A DNA stretch of 10,426 nt, taken from assembly GCA_041287635.1 (NCBI GenBank), contig JBGGNG010000087.1, positions 1 to 10,426 on the forward strand, given 5' to 3'. How positions within the stretch are numbered: the first letter of the stretch is position 1; each line of letters begins with the position of its first letter. Shown here piece after piece: positions 1 to 5,916 of the stretch. This stretch comes from JAOUEA01 sp041287635. GTDB taxonomy: Bacteria; Actinomycetota; UBA4738; HRBIN12. The translations under genes and the position numbers were made by a program. The notes beneath the pieces are model-generated. The model was not told where the DNA came from. It did not search any database and saw nothing but the letters and a program-made list of their open reading frames with translations.

Positions 1-76
1 GCTCGGCGTGTTCGTCATCGCCGGGGTGACGGGCTCGATCGCATGGGCGCGCTCGCGTCGGATGGTGGCCGCATGA
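1..76 (+). CDS. C-terminal end of a probable ABC-2 type membrane subunit (partial)
   Basis: An open frame runs in from the left edge (first full codon at base 2) and stops with TGA at 74-76. It encodes a short hydrophobic segment (LGVFVIAGVTGSIAW) followed by a basic tail (ARSRRMVAA). That is the usual ending of a last transmembrane helix with a cytoplasmic, arginine-rich end. The stop overlaps the start of the next gene as ATGA, which is typical of translationally coupled paired permease genes. The identity as an ABC-2 permease is inferred from that neighbour and the hydrophobic end; only 24 residues are visible, so another membrane protein is possible. Confidence 0.5.
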   Translation, partial: LGVFVIAGVTGSIAWARSRRMVAA

Positions 77-1239
77 ACCTGAGGAAGGCACTCGCGATCG
101 CCGGCGTGAACCTGCGTCGCCTCACCCGCGACAAGACGGGCGCGTTCTTCGTCTTCGTGTTCCCGTTCCTGATCATCCTGGCGATCGGTGCCGCGTTCGG
201 CGCCGGCTTCGTCCCGCAGGTCGGCGTCGTCTCGAACGGATCGGGGATGCTCGGCCAAGACCTGCGGGCGGGGCTCGTGGCGACCGAGGGCATCGAAGTG
301 CGGTCTTACCGCGATGAGGACGGGTTGCGGACCGCGGTCGAGCGGGGCCTGGTCGAGGGAGGCATCGTGATCCCGGCGGGGTACGACGAGCGCGTGCGCG
401 AGGGTGAGACGGTGCCGATCACCGCGATCATCCGTCCGACGGGCTCGGCGCAAGAGCTCCAGGCCACCGTGAGCGGCGTCCTCGACGAGCAGAGCGTGCG
501 GATCAGGGCGGCGCGGTTCGCGGTCGCCGAGGGCGCTGCGGGGACCTTCGACGACGCTCTGGTACGTGCCGACGCGGTGGCCGCCGAACTCCCGGGCATC
601 GATGTGACCACCCGAACCGCTGGCACCGCGACCGCCGGCACGTTCGACACGGGGGCGGCGCAGGAGCTGATCCTGTTCATGTTCCTCACGTCGCTGTCCG
701 CCTCGGCGATGCTGATCGAGACGCGCCGGTTCGGGGTGAGCACCCGCATGCTCGCGTCCCCCACGTCGGTGCGCACGATCCTGGTCGGGGAGGCGTTGGG
801 ACGCTACGCGATCGCGCTGGTCCAGGGGTTGCTGATCGTGATCGGCACGGTGGTGCTGTTCCGCGTCGATTGGGGAAACCCGGCGACCACGGCGCTCGTC
901 GTGCTGCTGTTCGGTCTGGCGGCCACGGGCGCAGCGATGGTGATGGGCTCGGTGCTGCAGAACGCGTCGCAGGCCGGTGCGATGGGCGTGTTCCTGGGAC
1001 TCGTGCTCGCGGCGCTCGGCGGCTGCATGGTGCCCCTCGAGATCTTCCCCCCGATGATGTACCGCATCGCCCACCTCACCCCGCACGCGTGGGCGATCGA
1101 GGCGCTCAACGATTCGATCGCGGTCGGCGCCGCCCCCTCGCAGGTCGCGACCGACCTGTGGGTGCTCGCGGCCTATGCCGTCGCACTGCTCGCCGTCGCG
1201 ACCGTGCTGCTGCGTCGCACGCTGACCGTGCGCGGGTGA
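73..1239 (+). CDS. ABC-2 type transporter permease
   Basis: Integral membrane subunit of an ABC exporter, about 388 residues. It starts with a short basic cytoplasmic end (MNLRKAL...NLRRLTRDK) and a first membrane helix at about residues 25-45. A large soluble extracytoplasmic domain follows (about 50-205), then a cluster of five or so hydrophobic helices (LILFMFLTSL, IALVQGLLIVIGTVVLF, VVLLFGLAATGAAMVMG, GVFLGLVLAALGGCMVP, LWVLAAYAVALLAV). One helix followed by a big loop and a five-helix bundle is the layout of the ABC2_membrane_3 / YhgE-YbhR-like permeases. An in-frame ATG lies 30 nt upstream at 43, but the ATG at 73 overlaps the preceding stop (ATGA) and starts the normal N-terminus, so it is preferred. 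No ATPase subunit is in the window; it presumably lies to the left. The cargo (drug, lipid or peptide) cannot be told. Confidence 0.85.
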   Translation: MNLRKALAIAGVNLRRLTRDKTGAFFVFVFPFLIILAIGAAFGAGFVPQVGVVSNGSGMLGQDLRAGLVATEGIEVRSYRDEDGLRTAVERGLVEGGIVIPAGYDERVREGETVPITAIIRPTGSAQELQATVSGVLDEQSVRIRAARFAVAEGAAGTFDDALVRADAVAAELPGIDVTTRTAGTATAGTFDTGAAQELILFMFLTSLSASAMLIETRRFGVSTRMLASPTSVRTILVGEALGRYAIALVQGLLIVIGTVVLFRVDWGNPATTALVVLLFGLAATGAAMVMGSVLQNASQAGAMGVFLGLVLAALGGCMVPLEIFPPMMYRIAHLTPHAWAIEALNDSIAVGAAPSQVATDLWVLAAYAVALLAVATVLLRRTLTVRG

Positions 1240-1266
1240 GGGACACGCTGACCGTGCGCGGGTGAG
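1218..1266 (+). repeat. Perfect 23-nt direct repeat, period 26, across the permease stop codon
   Basis: Bases 1218-1240 and 1244-1266 are identical (cacgctgaccgtgcgcgggt followed by gag), separated by 3 nt (gga). The first copy encodes the last permease residues, TLTVRG plus stop. The second copy lies just outside the gene and would encode the same residues in another frame, because 26 is not a multiple of 3. It looks like a small tandem duplication of the 3' end of the gene that left the protein intact. It separates the permease from the hydantoinase operon. Confidence 0.9.
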
Positions 1267-1276
1267 AGGGCGGCAC

Positions 1277-1282
1277 TACGAT
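1277..1282 (+). promoter_or_regulatory. Putative -10 element for the hydantoinase operon
   Basis: TACGAT fits the TANNNT form of actinobacterial sigma-A -10 boxes. It would start transcription near 1289, giving a leader of about 29 nt that carries AGGGAG (1303-1308) upstream of the ATG at 1318. No good -35 hexamer is seen at 16-19 nt. A CTGACC lies 23 nt upstream inside the tandem repeat, which is too far for a standard promoter. This is an inference from position and a six-base match. Confidence 0.35.
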
Positions 1283-1317
1283 GCGATCACGACCGACGAG
1301 CGAGGGAGCCGACGCCG

Positions 1318-2157
1318 ATGACGACCGTGAGGGCCGCGCTGCTGCAGACCGACTGGACCGGCGACCAGGCGACGATGACCGACAAGCACGAGGAAGCGGC
1401 CCGGGAGGCGGCGAGCCAGGGAGCCCAGGTGATGTGCTTCCAGGAGCTGTTCTACGGGCCCTACTTCTGCCAGGTGCAGGACGCCGAGTACTACAGCTAC
1501 ACCGAGCCGATCCCCGACGGGCCGACCACGAAGCGCTTCCAGAGCGTCGCGAAGGAGCTCGGCATGGTGCTCGTGCTTCCGATGTACGAGGTCGTGCAAC
1601 CAGGGCTGTACCACAACACCGCGGCCGTGATCGACGCCGACGGCACCTACCTCGGCAAGTACCGCAAGCAGCACATCCCCCAGGTGCAGGGCTTCTGGGA
1701 GAAGTTCTACTTCGCGCCGGGCAGCGGAGGCTACCCGGTCTTCGAGACCGCCGTGGGCACGGTCGGGGTGTACATCTGCTACGACCGGCACTTCCCCGAG
1801 GGCTGGCGCGTCCTGGGGTTGAAAGGGGCCGAGATCGTCTTCAACCCGAGCGCCACGCACCGAGGGTTGAGCGAGTACATCTGGCGCCTCGAGCAACCCG
1901 CAGCGGCCGTGGCGAACATTTACTACGTGGGGGCGATCATCCGGGTCGGCATCGAGCCGCTCGGTGACAACGACTTCTACGGTCAGAGCTACTTCGTCGA
2001 TCCAGAGGGCAAGTTCGTGGGCGAAGTCGGCGACGCGTTCAAACCCGAGCTGATCGTGCGGGACCTGGACCTCGGCAAGATCCGCGAGGTGCGGGACCGG
2101 TGGGCGTTCTACCGCGACCGCCGTCCCGACGCGTACGACGAGATCGTCGCGCGCTGA
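1318..2157 (+). CDS. Nitrilase-superfamily N-carbamoyl amidohydrolase (beta-ureidopropionase-like)
   Basis: 279-residue cytoplasmic enzyme expected to hydrolyse an N-carbamoyl amino compound (N-carbamoyl-beta-alanine, or an N-carbamoyl amino acid or amine) to the free amine, CO2 and ammonia. The Glu-Lys-Cys triad of the carbon-nitrogen hydrolase family is visible. Glu43 lies in FQELFYGPYFC, Lys117 in YRKQHIP, and Cys154 in YICYDRHFPEG. The CYDRHFPEG block and the PYFCQ segment are characteristic of the beta-ureidopropionase / N-carbamoylputrescine amidase branch rather than nitrilases proper. Length is normal for bacterial members. The start is fixed by AGGGAG at 1303-1308, 9 nt before the ATG. 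It is followed after 14 nt by the hydantoinase, the preceding step of the same pathway. That context favours a product of dihydropyrimidine or hydantoin opening over N-carbamoylputrescine, although sequence alone does not separate them. Confidence 0.9.
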   Translation: MTTVRAALLQTDWTGDQATMTDKHEEAAREAASQGAQVMCFQELFYGPYFCQVQDAEYYSYTEPIPDGPTTKRFQSVAKELGMVLVLPMYEVVQPGLYHNTAAVIDADGTYLGKYRKQHIPQVQGFWEKFYFAPGSGGYPVFETAVGTVGVYICYDRHFPEGWRVLGLKGAEIVFNPSATHRGLSEYIWRLEQPAAAVANIYYVGAIIRVGIEPLGDNDFYGQSYFVDPEGKFVGEVGDAFKPELIVRDLDLGKIREVRDRWAFYRDRRPDAYDEIVAR

Positions 2158-2171
2158 AGGGGCGAGTGTCG

Positions 2172-3620
2172 ATGACCCACACGCTGATCCTCAACGGGAA
2201 GGTCGTCTCCCCCACAGGGGTCGAGGCCGCCGACGTGCTGATCGACGGCGAGACGATCGACGCCGTCGGAGCCCCCGGGTTCTTCACCGAGGCCGCCCCC
2301 ACCGCCGAGACGGTGATCGATGCGAGCGGCAAGTACGTGATCCCGGGCGGCATCGACGTGCACACCCACATGGAACTGCCGTTCGGCGGTACGTTCGCAT
2401 CCGACACGTTCGAGACCGGCACGGTCGCAGCGGCCTGGGGCGGTGTCACCACGATCGTCGACATGGCCGTGCAGCGCACCGGCGAGAGCGTGCAGGAAGG
2501 CCTCGCCGACTGGCACCGCAAGGCGGACGGCAACTGCGCGATCGACTACGGGTTCCATCAGATCATCGGCGGGGTCGACGACGAGTCGCTGAAGGCGATG
2601 CGGTACCTGACCGAGCACGAGGGCGTGACGAGCTTCAAGCTGTTCATGGCCTACCCGGGCGTGTTCTACAGCGACGACGGGCAGATCCTGCGTGCGATGC
2701 AGACCGCGAGCGATTGCGGGGCGATGATCATGATGCACGCCGAGAACGGCATCGCGATCGACGTGCTGATCTCGCAGGCCCTCGCCCGAGGCGAGACCGA
2801 CCCCCGCTACCACGCCGACACCCGGCCCTCCGATCTCGAGGCCGAGGCGACGCACCGAGCCATCGTGCTCGCCAAGGTGGCCGGCAACGTGCCGCTCTAC
2901 GTCGTGCACATGTCGGCCGGCGATGCGCTCGAGGAGATCGCGGCCGCCCGCCACGCCGGACGGAACGTGTTCGCCGAGACGTGCCCGCAGTACCTGTGGC
3001 TGACCCTCGAGGAGACGCTGCAACGACCGGGGTTCGAGGGCGCGAAGTGGGTGTGCAGCACACCGCTGCGCTCCAAGGACTTCGACCCGGACTTCGTCGG
3101 CCAGATGGGCCACGGGCATCAGTCCGACCTCTGGAAGGGCCTGCGGATGAACGAGCTCGCGGTCGTCTCCACCGACCACTGCCCCTTCTGCTTCAAGGAC
3201 CAGAAGGAGCTCGGGCTCGGCGACTTCTCCAAGATCCCCAACGGCATCGGGGGCGTCGAGCACCGCATGGAGCTGCTGTACCAGGGCGTCGTGACCGGCC
3301 AGCTCACCCTCGAGCGATGGATCGAGACCTGCTGCACGACGCCGGCGCGCATGTTCGGCATGTACCCGCGCAAGGGCATCGTCGCCCCGGGCGCGGACGC
3401 CGACGTGGTCGTGTGGGACCCAGACTCCCAGACGCGGATCGGCATCGACGACAAGCACCACATGAACATGGACTACTCGGCGTACGAGGGCTTCGTCGTC
3501 GACGGCAAGGTCGACACCGTGCTCTCGCGTGGCTCGATCGTGATCGAGGATGACGCGTACGTGGGTCGCAAGGGGCACGGCCGGTTCATCGAGCGAGAGC
3601 TGTCGCAGTACCTCGTGTGA
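2172..3620 (+). CDS. hydA: Dihydropyrimidinase / hydantoinase
   Basis: 482-residue cyclic amidohydrolase that opens dihydrouracil, dihydrothymine or 5-substituted hydantoins to N-carbamoyl amino acids. All binuclear-metal ligands of the family are present. They are His64 and His66 (GGIDVHTHME), the carbamylated Lys156 (SFKLFMAYPG), His189 (MMHAENG), His246 (VVHMSAGD) and Asp335 (STDHCPF). Tyr161 matches the conserved substrate-contacting tyrosine. The small beta-sandwich domain is formed by the first ~55 and last ~80 residues around the TIM barrel. The start is ATG 2172, with AAGGGG at 2157-2162 as ribosome binding site. The open frame continues upstream, but those residues overlap the previous gene and have no family similarity. 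About 12 residues near 304-315 (DFDPDFVGQMGHG) look like an insertion relative to other dihydropyrimidinases. The exact substrate and stereoselectivity cannot be predicted. Confidence 0.93.
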   Translation: MTHTLILNGKVVSPTGVEAADVLIDGETIDAVGAPGFFTEAAPTAETVIDASGKYVIPGGIDVHTHMELPFGGTFASDTFETGTVAAAWGGVTTIVDMAVQRTGESVQEGLADWHRKADGNCAIDYGFHQIIGGVDDESLKAMRYLTEHEGVTSFKLFMAYPGVFYSDDGQILRAMQTASDCGAMIMMHAENGIAIDVLISQALARGETDPRYHADTRPSDLEAEATHRAIVLAKVAGNVPLYVVHMSAGDALEEIAAARHAGRNVFAETCPQYLWLTLEETLQRPGFEGAKWVCSTPLRSKDFDPDFVGQMGHGHQSDLWKGLRMNELAVVSTDHCPFCFKDQKELGLGDFSKIPNGIGGVEHRMELLYQGVVTGQLTLERWIETCCTTPARMFGMYPRKGIVAPGADADVVVWDPDSQTRIGIDDKHHMNMDYSAYEGFVVDGKVDTVLSRGSIVIEDDAYVGRKGHGRFIERELSQYLV

Positions 3621-3634
3621 CGGAAGGGACGAGC

Positions 3635-4651
3635 ATGGACATCGGCGTGGTGCTGCAGACGACGCCTCCGAGCGCGCGTGTCGTCGATCTCGCGACGCGG
3701 GCAGAGACGTTCGGGTTCAGCCACGTCTGGACGTTCGACAGTCACATCCTGTGGCAGGAGCCGTTCCCGATCTACACCCAGATCCTGGCGAACACCCGCA
3801 ACGTCACGGTCGGTCCGATGGTCACGAACCCCCTCACGCGCGACTGGACGGTCACGGCCAGCCTGTTCGCGACCCTGAACGAGATGTTCGGCAACCGCAC
3901 CGTGATCGGCATGGGCCGGGGCGACTCAGCCGTGCGTGTGATCAATGGGAAGCCGTCGACGATCGTGGCCCTGGGTGAGGCGGTGCACGTGATCCGCGAG
4001 CTCGCGAACGGCCGCGAGGTCGAGTACCGAGGCTCCATGATCCGCTTCCCGTGGGCGTCGAAGAGTCGCGCCGAGGTCTGGGTCGCGGGGTACGGACCGA
4101 AGGCCCTGAAGCTGGCCGGGGAGGTCGGCGACGGCTTCATCCTGCAGCTCGCTGACCCCGACATCACGGCGTGGACGATCGGCGCCGTCCGCAGGGCGGC
4201 CGAGGCAGCGGGGCGGGACCCCTACGCCCTCACGATCTGCGTCGCCGCGCCGGCGTACGTGGGGGACGACGTGCCCCACGCACGTGAACAGTGCCGGTGG
4301 TTCGGTGGCATGGTCGGCAACCACGTGGCCGACATCGTGGCCCGTTACGGCCAATCGACGGACGTGCCGACCGCCCTCACCGACTACATCGCCGGACGCG
4401 AGGGCTACGACTACAACCAGCACGGGCAGGCGGGGAACACGCACACGGCGTTCGTTCCCGACGAGATCGTCGATCGCTTCTGCGTGCTCGGGCCGGTCGA
4501 GGAACACGTGGAACGGTTGAAGGAACTCCAGGGACTCGGTGTCGATCAGTTCGCGGTGTACCTGCAGCACGACGCGAAGGACGAGACCCTGCAGGCGTAC
4601 GGCGAGAAGGTGATCCCGGCGATCGCCGAGCACGTGCTCGCGAAGTCCTGA
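3635..4651 (+). CDS. LLM-class, putatively F420-dependent oxidoreductase (CPS_4043 / TIGR03842 type)
   Basis: 338-residue TIM-barrel oxidoreductase of the luciferase-like family, close to the methylenetetrahydromethanopterin reductase group. The N-terminus (MDIGVVLQTTPPSARVVDLA), FDSHILWQEP (about 34-43), GPMVTNPLTRDW (60-71), GMGRGDSAVRVINGKP (92-107) and the later VWVAGYGPKALKLAGEVGDGF block match what I recall of TIGR03842. Members of that family are often found next to hydantoinases. F420 use is assumed from the family; some members are reported from bacteria that do not make F420, so FMN or FAD is possible. The start is ATG 3635 with GGAAGGGA at 3622-3629. A GTG at 3617 overlapping the hydantoinase stop (GTGA) would add six residues and is less likely. 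It follows the hydantoinase after 14 nt as the last gene of the operon. A role in reducing a pyrimidine or other cyclic ureide before ring opening is an inference from context. Confidence 0.85.
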   Translation: MDIGVVLQTTPPSARVVDLATRAETFGFSHVWTFDSHILWQEPFPIYTQILANTRNVTVGPMVTNPLTRDWTVTASLFATLNEMFGNRTVIGMGRGDSAVRVINGKPSTIVALGEAVHVIRELANGREVEYRGSMIRFPWASKSRAEVWVAGYGPKALKLAGEVGDGFILQLADPDITAWTIGAVRRAAEAAGRDPYALTICVAAPAYVGDDVPHAREQCRWFGGMVGNHVADIVARYGQSTDVPTALTDYIAGREGYDYNQHGQAGNTHTAFVPDEIVDRFCVLGPVEEHVERLKELQGLGVDQFAVYLQHDAKDETLQAYGEKVIPAIAEHVLAKS

Positions 4652-4660
4652 GCTCCGCTC

Positions 4661-4666
4661 TATGCT
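4661..4666 (+). promoter_or_regulatory. Putative -10 element for the small acidic protein gene
   Basis: TATGCT, 10 nt after the oxidoreductase stop, is a good -10 match (TANNNT). It would start transcription near 4673, leaving about 31 nt of leader before the GTG at 4704. No convincing -35 is seen. If real, the acidic protein has its own promoter and is not simply the fourth gene of the hydantoinase operon. Confidence 0.3.
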
Positions 4667-4690
4667 CCGCGAACGAACATCCGTCGAACC

Positions 4691-4697
4691 GGAGGAG
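4691..4697 (+). promoter_or_regulatory. Strong Shine-Dalgarno that decides the start of the acidic protein
   Basis: GGAGGAG at 4691-4697 is a near-perfect anti-16S match and lies 6 nt before an in-frame GTG at 4704. The upstream in-frame ATG at 4662 has no such site and overlaps a likely -10 box. The GTG is therefore chosen as the start. Confidence 0.7.
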
Positions 4698-4703
4698 CCT
4701 GTC

Positions 4704-4958
4704 GTGGAGGACGAACTGCTGAACGCTGCCGAGGACGCGATCGACGACGCCGTCGATGAGGCCGCCGCCGCTGAGGTGCTGCACGCCGACGCCGTCGACA
4801 AGGCCGGGGCGGCCGTCGAGCTGCGAGCTGCGGCCGATGAGCTTTACGCCGAGGCGATCGTCGAAGAGGCTGCGGCCGAGACGCTCGCCGAAGCGGCGGT
4901 CGAGGACATCGTCACGGCCGAGGCGCTCGCTGAGGCGGCCGACGAGGAAGGCGCCTAA
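4704..4958 (+). CDS. Small acidic alanine-rich helical protein, function unknown
   Basis: 84 residues from the GTG start; I do not recognise a family. Composition is extreme: about 30 Ala, 17 Glu and 10 Asp against one Lys and one Arg, with no Cys, Trp, Phe or Pro. The pattern is quasi-repetitive, with short units such as AAAAEVLHADAVDKA, ELRAAADELYAEA and ETLAEAAVEDIV. Hydrophobic Leu, Val and Ile are spaced every three to four residues, as in an amphipathic helix or coiled coil. There is no signal peptide or membrane segment, so it is probably a soluble, strongly negative cytoplasmic helix. The ribosome binding site is excellent and there is a stop-proximal hairpin, which argue that the frame is really translated despite its low complexity. 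It lies between the oxidoreductase and lgt genes with no obvious functional link to either. Confidence 0.6.
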   Translation: MEDELLNAAEDAIDDAVDEAAAAEVLHADAVDKAGAAVELRAAADELYAEAIVEEAAAETLAEAAVEDIVTAEALAEAADEEGA

Positions 4959-4971
4959 CCTGCACGACGGC

Positions 4972-4996
4972 CGGTCATGCCCCGGGGGCTTGACCG
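4972..4996 (+). terminator. GC-rich hairpin after the acidic protein gene (terminator or operator)
   Basis: CGGTCA (4972-4977) pairs with TGACCG (4991-4996). After one T-T mismatch, GCCC (4979-4982) pairs with GGGC (4986-4989) around a 3-nt loop. That is a 10-bp interrupted stem starting 13 nt after the TAA stop. No T-run follows, as is common for hairpin terminators in high-GC bacteria. The near-perfect symmetry would also suit a dimeric regulator upstream of lgt. Confidence 0.5.
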
Positions 4997-4998
4997 CG

Positions 4999-5022
4999 CC
5001 AGCCCATAGGCCAGCCCATAGG
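4999..5022 (+). repeat. Perfect 12-nt tandem repeat (two copies) upstream of lgt
   Basis: CCAGCCCATAGG occurs at 4999-5010 and again at 5011-5022 without a gap. It sits between the hairpin and the lgt start codon, so copy number would change spacing of any promoter elements there. Confidence 0.9.
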
Positions 5023-5024
5023 AT
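5019..5024 (+). promoter_or_regulatory. Possible -10 element of lgt
   Basis: TAGGAT spans the end of the second 12-nt repeat copy. A start near 5030-5031 would leave only a few bases before the ATG at 5034, so the mRNA would be nearly leaderless. This agrees with the lack of a proper Shine-Dalgarno at normal spacing. TTGACC at 4990-4995 resembles a -35, but the 23-nt gap is too long; with the repeat unit removed it would be 11. The call is weak. Confidence 0.25.
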
Positions 5025-5033
5025 GGTGCGCGC

Positions 5034-5840
5034 ATGATCGCGGCCATCCCGTTCCGCACGTTCCCGCAGGTCTCGATCGGGCCTGTGACGATCCGTACGT
5101 TCGGCGTGTTCGTCGCGCTCGGCATCCTCGTCGGAGTCGGAGTGTTCCTGCGATACGCGCGCGAGCGCGACCTCGACGCCGACCTGCTCTCGCGGCTGGC
5201 GTGGTGGGTGATCGTGCTCGGCATCATCGGCTCGCGCCTGCTTTTCGTGCTCACGCACTGGAGCGAGTTCTCCGACGACCCGCTCTCGGCGTTCGCGGTC
5301 TGGCAGGGCGGCCTGCAGTTCTCGGGGGCGTTCCTGATCTCGATCGTGGTGATCGTCTGGTTCACCCGGCGGCATCCGGAGATGCCGGGGCTGACCGTGA
5401 GCGACGGCATCGTCTACGGCCTCGCCCCCGGCCTCGCGATCGGGCGCCTCGGCTGCATGGCGGTCGGTGAGCACCTCGGCACGGCGACGAGCTTCCCGCT
5501 CGCCTGGGAGTACCTCGGCGGCGAGACCCGCGAACCGATCGACGGAGGGGTCGGGGCCGTGATCCACAACACCGCGATGTACGAGCTGTTCCTGCTGCTG
5601 CCGCTCATCGCCCTGCTGTGGTGGATGCAGCGCCGCCCCGTCGCGCCCGGATGGCTCACGGTGACGTTCCTCGTCTGGTACGGCACGCAGCGGTTCCTCA
5701 CCGATTTCCTGCGGGCCTACGACGAGACCGTCGCCGGCCTGACCGGCGCGCAGTACCTGTGCATCGGCATGGTGGCGGGCGGCCTGCTGCTCGCCATGCG
5801 CCTGCGGGCGAGGCAGCCCGAGCCCGCGACGTCGACCTGA
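5034..5840 (+). CDS. lgt: Prolipoprotein diacylglyceryl transferase (divergent Lgt)
   Basis: 268-residue polytopic membrane enzyme expected to transfer diacylglycerol from phosphatidylglycerol to the lipobox cysteine of prelipoproteins. Recognisable Lgt blocks occur in order. They are SIGPVTIRTFGVF (14-26), WQGGLQFSGA (90-99), the signature GRLGCMAVGEHLG (137-149), HNTAMYE (178-184) and YGTQRFLTDFLR (216-227). About seven hydrophobic segments and the length fit the family. Against the E. coli enzyme, the signature Arg (R138) and the later Arg (R220, the R239 equivalent) are kept. The essential His103 position is Ser97, Asn146 is Cys141, and Tyr26 is Phe23. Such changes occur in some Gram-positive-type Lgts (Cys in the signature is common), but Ser in place of His is unusual. 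ATG 5034 is the only start that keeps the N-terminal block. The gene may be expressed alone or with upstream read-through. Confidence 0.85.
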   Translation: MIAAIPFRTFPQVSIGPVTIRTFGVFVALGILVGVGVFLRYARERDLDADLLSRLAWWVIVLGIIGSRLLFVLTHWSEFSDDPLSAFAVWQGGLQFSGAFLISIVVIVWFTRRHPEMPGLTVSDGIVYGLAPGLAIGRLGCMAVGEHLGTATSFPLAWEYLGGETREPIDGGVGAVIHNTAMYELFLLLPLIALLWWMQRRPVAPGWLTVTFLVWYGTQRFLTDFLRAYDETVAGLTGAQYLCIGMVAGGLLLAMRLRARQPEPATST

Positions 5841-5858
5841 CCGCTGGTCACACGTCGA

Positions 5859-5888
5859 TTCGACCGGCTCCGTCGAGAGGCATAGCGT
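5859..5888 (+). promoter_or_regulatory. Putative promoter of the secreted propeller gene
   Basis: TTCGAC (5859-5864) and TAGCGT (5883-5888) are separated by 18 nt, a plausible sigma-A pair. The predicted start near 5895 gives a short leader with AGGGGG at 5906-5911 before the ATG at 5917. The -35 lies in an 11-nt palindrome GTCGATTCGAC (5854-5864) that could be an operator. A TGACC-gct-GGTCA inverted repeat (5838-5850) covers the lgt stop codon but is short for a terminator. Confidence 0.4.
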
Positions 5889-5916
5889 CCCTCCCAGATC
5901 GTCACAGGGGGTACTC

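Noticed and set aside
2109..3578. 489-residue open frame antisense to the hydantoinase gene
   Set aside because: It mirrors a gene with all metal ligands intact. Its translation is rich in His, Arg, Val and Gly, as expected from the complement of GC-rich codons, with no family motif and no ribosome binding site.
4662..4703. ATG at 4662 as start of the acidic protein
   Set aside because: No Shine-Dalgarno precedes it and it overlaps a TATGCT -10 candidate. The downstream GTG at 4704 has GGAGGAG at ideal spacing.
5023..5037. Four-codon frame ATG GTG CGC GCA TGA overlapping the lgt start
   Set aside because: It could be a leader peptide by position, but it is too short to support without ribosome data.
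5838..5850. TGACC-gct-GGTCA inverted repeat at the lgt stop as a terminator
   Set aside because: Only 5 bp of stem with no extension and no T-run; expected by chance in such DNA. It is mentioned only in the promoter entry.
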